Shown here: one piece after another, positions 1-5,701 of the stretch | How positions within the stretch are numbered: position 1 is the first letter of the stretch | How the letters are laid out: each line of letters begins with the position of its first letter | Assembly: GCA_020855015.1 (NCBI GenBank) | Contig: JAHKLP010000003.1 | Coordinates: 1 to 7,468, forward strand | Source: Methanobacterium sp. | GTDB taxonomy: Archaea; Methanobacteriota; Methanobacteria; Methanobacteriales; Methanobacteriaceae | DNA: 7,468 nt | Reading direction: 5' to 3' | Made by a program: the position numbers and the translations under genes | Notes under the pieces: generated by a model | Told to the model about the DNA's origin: nothing | What the model saw: the letters and a program-made list of their open reading frames with translations, nothing else | The model's database searches: none

Positions 1-111
1 AATATTATTTATAAAAGGTCATATATTAATTTTTCTTTTTTAAATGAGGTAAAAATCAGTAAAATCAGTTAATAATAGATTAAATAGAAATAAATTGGTA
101 ATTCATGAAAA

Positions 112-141
112 TAGAAAAAAGTAAAAAAATATATAAAAAAT
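112..141 (-). terminator. T-rich transcription terminator after purB
   Basis: Read on the minus strand, three runs of six or seven T residues follow the purB stop within about 40 bases, separated by short mixed stretches. Archaeal RNA polymerase commonly stops at oligo-T tracts without needing a hairpin, so this is the likely end of the purB transcript. I see no stem-loop in front of it. The rest of 1-150 is AT-rich and holds no credible gene. Its only other structure is a tandem 9-base repeat AAAATCAGT at 52-69. Confidence 0.6.
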
Positions 142-150
142 GATTAGGGT

Positions 151-1500
151 TTAGAACCATCTTTCAGATTCATACAGAACATTTTCAACCATCTGAACAG
201 AAGATCCCAGATAAGTGTGGGGATCCATAATCTCTTCCACCTCATCAGGAGTTAAATAGCCGTTAATCTCTTCCTGTCGAAGTACAACATCTTTCAAACT
301 CATATCAAGCTTTTTGGCTTCCAAAGCACACTTCCGCACCATAGCATAAGCAGTCTGCCTTCCCATGCCTCTTCGGGTGAGTTCGGCCATGAAACGTTCG
401 GCCATGATGAGTCCACCAGTAAGATTGAGATTCTTTTCTATGTTTTCAGGGTAGAAAACCAGTTTTTCCATTAATCGTATGGTAAGGTTCAGGATGTAGT
501 CAGTGAGTATTGATGACTCCGGTAACATTATACGTTCCGAAGAAGAGTTGGTAAGATCCCTTTCATGCCATAGTGAATTGTTCTGAAGGGCCGGAGAAGT
601 ATAGGCCCTCACTACTCTCGAAACACCACAAATCCTCTCTGCAGTTATGGGATTCATCTTATGGGGCATGGTGCTTGATCCAACCTGCTTTTCAGGGTCA
701 AAACTTTCACCCAACTCCCGAATTTCTGTTCTCTGCAGATTCCGAATTTCCAGGGCCATTTTATCCAGGGTACTGGCCAGATTGGCCAGATCCATAATAT
801 ATTCGGCATGATTATCCCGTTGCACCACCTGGTTGGATATGAGAACTGGTTGAAGTCCCAGGACTTCAGAAACCTTAAAGTGCACTTCCAATCCTTCTTC
901 ACCCAGAGCGGCACTGGTTCCCACAGCACCAGTCATCATACCAACACACAGCCTTGCTTCACATTCCTCCAGACGGTCATACTGCCGGTGCAGTTCATCA
1001 GCCCAAAGAGCGAATTTCATTCCATAAGTGGTGGGGAGGGCGTGCTGTCCATGAGTTCTGCCAATACAGACAGTTTTTTTATGTTCATCGGCCAGTTTCA
1101 GGACTATCCCGGCCAGACGTTTCACTTTCTCCTGTATTATTTCAATAGATTCCTTAAGTAGCAGTGACTGGGAACTATCAATGATGTCGTTGGAGGTGGC
1201 ACCGAAGTGCACGTATTCTCCAGCATCCCCCTCACAGACTTCGGCTAATGCTTTAACAATTGAGGCAATGTCATGGTTGGTTTCCCTTTCGATTTCATCC
1301 ACTCTTTCTTTGGTAACATATTTAGTGCTTGCTTTGTTTTTTATTTCCGCTGCAGCTTCTTCGGGAATTATTTTCAGCTTTGCTTCAGCTTCTGCCAGAG
1401 CAGCCTCAACTTCCAGCATTTTTTGAAGTTTATTTTCTGCATCCCAGACCTTTTTCATTTCAGGGGTTCCGTAACGAAATTCTATAGGGTGAATAGCCAT
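151..1500 (-). CDS. purB: Adenylosuccinate lyase
   Basis: This 449-residue enzyme of the fumarase/aspartase superfamily splits adenylosuccinate to AMP and fumarate, and SAICAR to AICAR and fumarate, in cytosolic purine synthesis. The N-terminus MAIHPIEFRYGTPEM is typical of the family. Visible active-site blocks are TNHD (residues 74-77, His76), HFGATSND (98-105), GRTHGQH (147-153, His150) and the superfamily signature loop GSSTMPHKMNP (274-284), whose serine pair includes the expected catalytic base. Length is normal for the family (about 430-480). An upstream in-frame ATG at 1521 would add seven residues. ATG 1500 is preferred because AAGGAG lies seven bases before it and family proteins begin there. 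The gene follows secG on the same strand after a 138-base gap (from ATG 1521 the gap would be 126), so co-transcription is possible but a separate promoter is not excluded. A frameless T-rich tract follows the stop. Confidence 0.97.
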   Translation of the reverse strand: MAIHPIEFRYGTPEMKKVWDAENKLQKMLEVEAALAEAEAKLKIIPEEAAAEIKNKASTKYVTKERVDEIERETNHDIASIVKALAEVCEGDAGEYVHFGATSNDIIDSSQSLLLKESIEIIQEKVKRLAGIVLKLADEHKKTVCIGRTHGQHALPTTYGMKFALWADELHRQYDRLEECEARLCVGMMTGAVGTSAALGEEGLEVHFKVSEVLGLQPVLISNQVVQRDNHAEYIMDLANLASTLDKMALEIRNLQRTEIRELGESFDPEKQVGSSTMPHKMNPITAERICGVSRVVRAYTSPALQNNSLWHERDLTNSSSERIMLPESSILTDYILNLTIRLMEKLVFYPENIEKNLNLTGGLIMAERFMAELTRRGMGRQTAYAMVRKCALEAKKLDMSLKDVVLRQEEINGYLTPDEVEEIMDPHTYLGSSVQMVENVLYESERWF

Positions 1501-1507
1501 GTTCAAA

Positions 1508-1513
1508 CTCCTT
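1508..1513 (-). promoter_or_regulatory. Ribosome binding site of purB
   Basis: AAGGAG on the minus strand sits seven bases before ATG 1500. It lies inside the seven-codon extension that an ATG at 1521 would create, so it decides for the shorter start. Confidence 0.8.
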
Positions 1514-1647
1514 ATTTTCATTAATAATTAGATCATAAAAGCTTCAAATTAAGATCCATAAAAACCATTCCCATAAAACCTTCAATAAAATATGGAAATT
1601 TTTTACTCCTTAAACAAAAGATTCGTGATTAGAAAAAGTATGAGGGT

Positions 1648-1809
1648 TTAAGAATAAGAAAACCTGAGTGCGATGCATAAAACAGCCAGAATAACACTCA
1701 TGATTACAACCTGTTCTGGGCTAAGTTTAGGTCCTCTGGTTTCCTCTTCAAAGTATCTTACCAGACCAGCACCACTTGGTGGGAGGTATTTTTTTTCTTT
1801 CTTTGCCAA
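1648..1809 (-). CDS. secG: Preprotein translocase subunit Sec61-beta/SecG
   Basis: A 53-residue protein with the layout of archaeal Sec61-beta: a lysine-rich cytosolic start (AKKEKKYLPP), the conserved SGAGLVRYFEEE block (residues 12-23), a short RGPKLSPEQ linker (25-33), then one hydrophobic span at about 33-48 and a four- to five-residue tail. It is the small tail-anchored partner of SecY and SecE in the membrane channel that exports proteins. The start must be TTG at 1809: a TAA in the same frame directly precedes it, no ATG occurs before residue 37, and GGTGAT stands four bases upstream. The gene is missed by simple ATG-based or long-ORF searches. It lies 138 bases upstream of purB on the same strand and diverges from polC. 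Function has no obvious link to the neighbours. Confidence 0.93.
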   Translation of the reverse strand: MAKKEKKYLPPSGAGLVRYFEEETRGPKLSPEQVVIMSVILAVLCIALRFSYS

Positions 1810-1813
1810 TTAA

Positions 1814-1819
1814 ATCACC
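1814..1819 (-). promoter_or_regulatory. Ribosome binding site of secG
   Basis: GGTGAT on the minus strand, four bases before the TTG start, matches part of the archaeal anti-Shine-Dalgarno complement GGAGGTGATCC. It supports the rare TTG start. Confidence 0.75.
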
Positions 1820-1833
1820 ATATGATATTTATT

Positions 1834-1849
1834 AGTTCTTAACAGAACT
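1834..1849. repeat. Inverted repeat AGTTCT-4-AGAACT in the secG leader
   Basis: Perfect 6-base arms AGTTCT and AGAACT around a four-base centre, lying 25 to 40 bases upstream of the secG start. It could be an operator or a small RNA hairpin in the leader. No function is recognised. Confidence 0.5.
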
Positions 1850-1860
1850 TAATGATTTTT

Positions 1861-1908
1861 ATTCATTAAATGAATTCTCTCTATGAATTTCATAAAATTT
1901 TATTCATA
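1861..1908. repeat. Pair of ATTCAT/ATGAAT inverted repeats upstream of secG
   Basis: Two nested symmetric elements. The first is a perfect 15-base palindrome at 1861-1875 (arms ATTCATT and AATGAAT around one A). The second has arms TATGAAT (1882-1888) and ATTCATA (1902-1908) around a 13-base centre. Four copies of the half-site ATTCAT thus fall within 48 bases, in the zone where the secG promoter should be. No clear TATA box for secG could be assigned, although AT-rich stretches at about 1890-1905 on the minus strand would serve. A dimeric regulator site is plausible, but base bias makes chance palindromes more likely here. Confidence 0.45.
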
Positions 1909-1995
1909 TCTATGTTAACTTCTACCGCCTTATATTTGTAATGGTAACTAATTGGAATATTAATAATCGGTGGGAAAACTCCTTATCAAGTGTTT

Positions 1996-2010
1996 GAAAA
2001 AGTATAAATT
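1996..2010 (+). promoter_or_regulatory. BRE/TATA promoter upstream of polC
   Basis: A purine-rich BRE-like GAAAAAG (1996-2002) is followed by TATAAATT (2003-2010), the best archaeal promoter on this strand in the gap. Normal spacing puts the transcript start near 2030-2035. That would leave about 130 bases of leader before the polC ATG, which is long for an archaeal mRNA, so it may instead serve a small RNA. Confidence 0.6.
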
Positions 2011-2031
2011 ACCCCATTGCAATAATAATTA

Positions 2032-2075
2032 GTAAGGATTAAGTCGTGTTCACCAGAGGCGGTCTCTAAAGGGCG
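2032..2075 (+). other. GC-rich island, possible small RNA or polC leader element
   Basis: Within an otherwise strongly AT-rich gap, positions 2044-2075 have 19 G or C in 32 bases. The block begins right where the promoter at 1996-2010 should start transcription. It contains a short hairpin AGAG-GCGGT-CTCT (2055-2067) and a possible seven-codon reading frame GTG...TAA (2046-2069) with AAGG eight bases before it. It has no tRNA fold and no box C/D or H/ACA signature that I can see. It may be a structured leader or a short RNA; its nature is unknown. Confidence 0.3.
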
Positions 2076-2084
2076 TTATATTTA
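2076..2084 (+). promoter_or_regulatory. Second candidate TATA box for polC
   Basis: TTATATTTA could act as a TATA box giving a start near 2105 and a leader of about 60 bases, more usual for this kind of gene than the one from the upstream box. The preceding GGGCG is not a good BRE, so this is the weaker candidate. Confidence 0.3.
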
Positions 2085-2121
2085 GTTTGGATGTTTTAAA
2101 TCTTTTGAAAGACCTAATATT

Positions 2122-2141
2122 TTGTTTAATTGTTTAACAAT
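2122..2141. repeat. Tandem TTGTTTAA repeat with palindrome before polC
   Basis: TTGTTTAA occurs twice head to tail (2122-2129 and 2130-2137). The second copy is part of a perfect 13-base palindrome, ATTGTT-T-AACAAT (2129-2141). It ends 23 bases before the polC ATG, so it would lie in the 5' leader and might bind a regulator. Function unknown. Confidence 0.45.
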
Positions 2142-2153
2142 AAAATAATAACC

Positions 2154-2158
2154 AGGGA
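2154..2158 (+). promoter_or_regulatory. Weak ribosome binding site of polC
   Basis: AGGGA six bases before ATG 2165 is the only Shine-Dalgarno-like element; it is poorer than those of the other three genes. An in-frame TAA at 2141-2143 and no other start between them fix ATG 2165. Confidence 0.5.
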
Positions 2159-2164
2159 ATTATT

Positions 2165-5100
2165 ATGGGATACTTTGAAACCTTAGAAGAGGAAACTCAA
2201 CGGGCTTACGATGTTGCCAGGGAAGCCAGGAAGAAAGGTCAGGATATCGAAACCGAACCAGAGATTCCGTTGGCAAAAAACCTAGCAGAACGTGTTGAAG
2301 GGCTGGTTGGCCCTTCAGGCATAGCAAAACACATCAAGGAACTTGAAGAGGAAATGTCACGGGAAGAAGTAGCTTTTCATGTGGCTAAAGAGATTGTAAC
2401 CTCAGATGAAGTGATGAATGCAGACCCTGGAAATAAAGACCAGTATAAAATTAAGGAAGAGGCTGCAGACCAGGCTGTACGGACTGCACTATCCATCCTT
2501 ACTGAAGGGGTGGTGGCTGCACCACTGGAAGGAATAGACAGAGTTGCAATTAAAAGAAACTTCGACCAGACATGGTATCTGGCAGTATACTTTACAGGAC
2601 CCATTCGAAGTGCAGGTGGGACTGCATCGGCACTTGCAGTTTTAATTGCAGATTATATAAGAATCAACATGGATTTAAATGCTTATAAACCAACCGAAAG
2701 TGAAATCGAACGTTACGTGGAGGAGGCTGAACTTTACGAGTCCGAAGTGACAAACCTGCAGTATTCCCCTTCTCCTGATGAAGTACGCACAGCAGCTCAG
2801 AACATATCAGTCGAAGTCACTGGTGAACCCACAGATCAGGTTGAAGTTTCCCACAGGGACTTGGAACGAGTTGAAACCAACCATCTGCGCGGAGGCGCCC
2901 TACTGGCACTGGTAGAAGGTGTTATTCAAAAAGCACCGAAGGTATTGAAGTATGCTAAAAAGCTCAAAATAGATGGCTGGGAATGGTTGGATGACCTGTC
3001 AAAGACTAAAAAATCAGATAAAGATGATGAAACTGAGAAGGATGCCAAAGATGAAGAACCCAAAGTCGATGATAAATACATGAAAGATATAATTGGCGGC
3101 AGGCCAGTATTAGCATATCCACAAGCCAAAGGAGGGTTCCGCTTAAGGTATGGCCGATCCAGAAATACTGGACTTGCAGCAATGGGGGTGCATCCTGCAA
3201 CCATGGAAATCGTTGAATTTTTGGCAGTTGGAACCCAGATGAAAATTGAAAGACCGGGTAAAGGCAACTGTGTTGTTCCATGTGACAGTATTGATGGTCC
3301 AATTGTGAAACTAAGGGATGGGAGTATAGTAAAAGTAGAATCAGTAGAAGAAGCTCGTAAAATCAGACCACAAGTGGTGGAAATAATCTATTTGGGCGAC
3401 ATGCTAGTGGCATTTGGGGAGTTCCTCCGAAACAACCACCAACTTCTCCCTGCTGGTTGGTGCCCAGAATGGTGGATTCAACTTTTAGAAAAATCACCCA
3501 AATATGATGAAAGCCAGGAAGAAGAAATCACACAATTTTTGCATGACGATAAAATCAGTTCAAGTATGGCCTTCAGTCTTTCTGAGAAATATGAAATACC
3601 ATTACATCCGGAATATACTTATTTCTACCATGATGTAACTAAAAAAGATATTAACAGCCTCAGAAAATGGTTATATGAATCGATTGATGATGTTAATATA
3701 AATAGTGATTTAGAACTGGAAATAAGCCCTAAAAAGCGTATATTGGAAGTTTTGGGTGTTCCACACCAAGTCAAAGAAGAAAAAATTGTATTAGGGCTAG
3801 ATGAGGCTTATGCTTTAATCCACACTTTAAAAGAACCATTGGAAACTGAAGGGGATATATCAACTCTAGAGGCATTGAACCAGGTTTCTCCTGTTGAAAT
3901 AATGGCAAAAGCACCCACATATCTTGGCGGCAGAGTTGGAAGGCCTGAAAAAACCAAGGAAAGGATGATGAAACCAGCACCCCACGCACTTTTCCCAATA
4001 GGCATCCACGGAGGAAACAGAAGAAATATCATCGATGCTGCTAAGAAGGGAAGTATAACAGTTGAAATTGGCAGATGCAAATGTACCAACCCTGAATGTG
4101 GTGTGGGTTCAATGCAGGCTATCTGCCCAGTTTGTGGGTCACGCACAGTGCCCAGTAGCTCTGGAAAGAAACGAATAAACCTGGCTAATCTCCTGAGGAA
4201 AGCATACCAGAACTCAGGAGTACGGAAACTGGATGAGATCAAAGGAGTGCAGGGAATGATATCCGAAGATAAATTCCCAGAACCCCTGGAAAAAGGCATA
4301 CTCCGGGCAAAAAACGGAGTTTACACTTTTAAAGATGCTACAATTCGACATGACTCCACAGATTTGCCACTCACTCATTTCATACCCAAAGAGATAGGTG
4401 TAACTCCCAAAAAACTGAGAGAACTGGGATATACTCATGATATCAATGGTGAAGAACTGGAAAATGATGATCAGGTTGTTGAACTCCAAATACAGGATCT
4501 GGTAATTTCCGAAGCATGTGCCGAGTACCTTATGAGAGTATCCCATTTCATCGATGATCTACTGAAACAATTCTACCAAATGGAGCCCTATTACCAGGTT
4601 AAAACCAAGGAAGACCTGGTAGGACATCTGGCAGTTGGCCTGGCGCCCCACACATCAGCTGGTGTTCTGGGACGTATTTTAGGCTTTACCAAGGCCGCAG
4701 CATGTTACGCCCACCCCTTCTTCCACTCAGCCAAACGAAGGAACTGTGACAGTGACGAAGACTCTGTAATGCTGCTTATGGATGCATTACTAAACTTTTC
4801 AAAGGTTTACCTGCCAATTAGCAGGGGAGGACGAATGGACGCACCTCTGGTTCTCTCTTCCAGGATAGATCCTGAGGAAATCGATGATGAATCCCATAAC
4901 CTGGACACCATGGAGATACTACCCCTGGAACTCTTCCAAAAAACTATGGAAAATGCAAAACCCTCTGACGTAGTGGATTTGGTGGATAATGTCCAAAAAA
5001 GACTGGGTAAGGATGAACAATACCATGGGCTGATCTATTCTCATGAAACATCCAGCATCCACCAGGGGCCCAAGGTATGCCTATACAAAACACTGCCCAC

Positions 5101-5494
5101 CATGAAAGAGAAAGTTGATGGACAGATCAAACTGGCTGAAAAGATACGGGCGGTTGACCAGAAAGGAGTGGTGGAAGGAGTCCTGAATTCTCATTTCCTA
5201 CCTGACATGGCCGGGAATATAAGGGCGTTCGCCAGGCAGAAAGTACGATGCACAAAGTGTAACAAAAAATACCGGCGAATACCCTTAAGCGGAGAATGCA
5301 CGTGTGGTGGGAACCTGATACTCAGCATATCCAAGGGATCAGTAACTAAGTATCTTGAAATATCCAAGGAATTAGCTGGAAGATACCCCATAGATCCTTA
5401 CCTGGTTCAGAGAATTGAACTCATTGAGTCGGGTATAAACTCCCTCTTTGAAAGTGACCGATCCAAGCAGAGTTCACTTGATGTGTTCTTGTAG
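2165..5494 (+). CDS. polC: DNA polymerase D large subunit DP2
   Basis: This 1109-residue protein is the catalytic subunit of the archaeal replicative polymerase PolD, which works with the DP1 exonuclease subunit (not in this window). Conserved blocks in order: FTGPIRSAGGTASAL (143-157); GGRPVLAYPQAKGGFRLRYG (311-330); APTYLGGRVGRPEK (583-596); a first zinc-binding cluster with Cys638, 640, 645, 654 and 657; GLAPHTSAGVLGRILGF (825-841); the polymerase active site RRNCDSDED (858-866), with the two metal-binding aspartates Asp862 and Asp864; RGGRMDAPLVL (887-897); and a second zinc cluster Cys1029, 1032, 1045, 1047. The last nine residues KQSSLDVFL fit a PCNA-binding (PIP) box, Gln1102-Leu1105-Phe1108-Leu1109. 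Residues 279-304 are a lysine/aspartate/glutamate-rich linker. No intein is present. Family members usually carry Gly between the active-site aspartates; here it is Ser863. Length is normal for the family (about 1090-1150 without intein). It diverges from secG and is followed by nrdD 207 bases downstream. Confidence 0.98.
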   Translation: MGYFETLEEETQRAYDVAREARKKGQDIETEPEIPLAKNLAERVEGLVGPSGIAKHIKELEEEMSREEVAFHVAKEIVTSDEVMNADPGNKDQYKIKEEAADQAVRTALSILTEGVVAAPLEGIDRVAIKRNFDQTWYLAVYFTGPIRSAGGTASALAVLIADYIRINMDLNAYKPTESEIERYVEEAELYESEVTNLQYSPSPDEVRTAAQNISVEVTGEPTDQVEVSHRDLERVETNHLRGGALLALVEGVIQKAPKVLKYAKKLKIDGWEWLDDLSKTKKSDKDDETEKDAKDEEPKVDDKYMKDIIGGRPVLAYPQAKGGFRLRYGRSRNTGLAAMGVHPATMEIVEFLAVGTQMKIERPGKGNCVVPCDSIDGPIVKLRDGSIVKVESVEEARKIRPQVVEIIYLGDMLVAFGEFLRNNHQLLPAGWCPEWWIQLLEKSPKYDESQEEEITQFLHDDKISSSMAFSLSEKYEIPLHPEYTYFYHDVTKKDINSLRKWLYESIDDVNINSDLELEISPKKRILEVLGVPHQVKEEKIVLGLDEAYALIHTLKEPLETEGDISTLEALNQVSPVEIMAKAPTYLGGRVGRPEKTKERMMKPAPHALFPIGIHGGNRRNIIDAAKKGSITVEIGRCKCTNPECGVGSMQAICPVCGSRTVPSSSGKKRINLANLLRKAYQNSGVRKLDEIKGVQGMISEDKFPEPLEKGILRAKNGVYTFKDATIRHDSTDLPLTHFIPKEIGVTPKKLRELGYTHDINGEELENDDQVVELQIQDLVISEACAEYLMRVSHFIDDLLKQFYQMEPYYQVKTKEDLVGHLAVGLAPHTSAGVLGRILGFTKAAACYAHPFFHSAKRRNCDSDEDSVMLLMDALLNFSKVYLPISRGGRMDAPLVLSSRIDPEEIDDESHNLDTMEILPLELFQKTMENAKPSDVVDLVDNVQKRLGKDEQYHGLIYSHETSSIHQGPKVCLYKTLPTMKEKVDGQIKLAEKIRAVDQKGVVEGVLNSHFLPDMAGNIRAFARQKVRCTKCNKKYRRIPLSGECTCGGNLILSISKGSVTKYLEISKELAGRYPIDPYLVQRIELIESGINSLFESDRSKQSSLDVFL

Positions 5495-5523
5495 AAATAT
5501 TGTTGGAGTATAGATAGAGTTAT

Positions 5524-5536
5524 CACTAAAATAGTG
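5524..5536 (+). repeat. Small hairpin CACTA-AAA-TAGTG after polC
   Basis: Perfect five-base arms around AAA, 30 bases beyond the polC stop. It is not followed by a T-run, so it is at most a 3' end stabiliser of the polC mRNA. Confidence 0.35.
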
Positions 5537-5548
5537 GGGAAGCTAAAC

Positions 5549-5585
5549 AGTTTTGTTTATCAGAACAGTTTGGATAAACGAAACT
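5549..5585 (+). repeat. 13-bp hairpin, polC terminator or nrdD operator
   Basis: Arms AGTTTTGTTTATC (5549-5561) and GATAAACGAAACT (5573-5585) surround an 11-base loop. In RNA all 13 positions pair, one as G-U. The stem starts 55 bases after the polC stop and is followed by TATTTT, so a role in ending the polC transcript is plausible. As DNA it lies about 45 bases upstream of the nrdD TATA box, and the motif AACAGTTT appears twice in direct orientation (5546-5553, 5564-5571) with a one-mismatch inverted copy at 5581-5588, which would suit a regulator site. Confidence 0.55.
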
Positions 5586-5624
5586 ATTTTATAACATACA
5601 AATAGAAATAAAATGTGAGTTAAA

Positions 5625-5644
5625 AACCCATATATACGGGGGTT
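5625..5644 (+). promoter_or_regulatory. nrdD promoter with TATA box inside a near-palindrome
   Basis: ATATATAC (5630-5637) is the likely TATA box, placing transcription start near 5655-5660 and giving a leader of about 45 bases. The box is the core of CCCATATATACGGG (5627-5640), symmetric at six of seven base pairs, and AACCC (5625-5629) faces GGGTT (5640-5644). A protein bound here would compete with TBP, so direct repression of nrdD is a reasonable hypothesis. Confidence 0.55.
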
Positions 5645-5682
5645 GAGGGGAAAATTATTATTATTGTAATATTAATTCTAAA

Positions 5683-5690
5683 GGCGGAGG
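5683..5690 (+). promoter_or_regulatory. Ribosome binding site of nrdD
   Basis: GGCGGAGG is the strongest Shine-Dalgarno site in the window, 11 bases before ATG 5702 (a slightly long spacing). ATG 5691 touching it opens only a four-residue frame whose TGA (5703-5705) overlaps the nrdD ATG. A TAA in the nrdD frame at 5696-5698 excludes any earlier start. Confidence 0.75.
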
Positions 5691-5701
5691 ATGTGTAAAG
5701 G

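Noticed and set aside
52..69. Tandem 9-base repeat AAAATCAGT as the start of a repeat array
   Set aside because: Only two copies, no spacers and AT-rich surroundings; not CRISPR-like or otherwise meaningful.
808..1161. Open plus-strand frame of 117 codons inside purB
   Set aside because: It lies wholly antisense to purB, has no ribosome site and no recognisable protein features; it is a shadow of the conserved gene.
1533..1574. 13-codon minus-strand frame between secG and purB, preceded by GAAGG
   Set aside because: Too short and low in information to support as a gene; chance frames of this size are expected. It could be a leader peptide only if conserved.
3808..4299. Minus-strand frame of 163 codons inside polC
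   Set aside because: It is antisense to strongly conserved DP2 sequence including a zinc cluster, with no start signal; a shadow frame.
5683..5701. Possibility that nrdD begins upstream at GTG 5693 or ATG 5691
   Set aside because: ATG 5691 is in another frame's four-codon ORF, and the GTG frame meets TAA at 5696-5698, so ATG 5702 is the first usable start.
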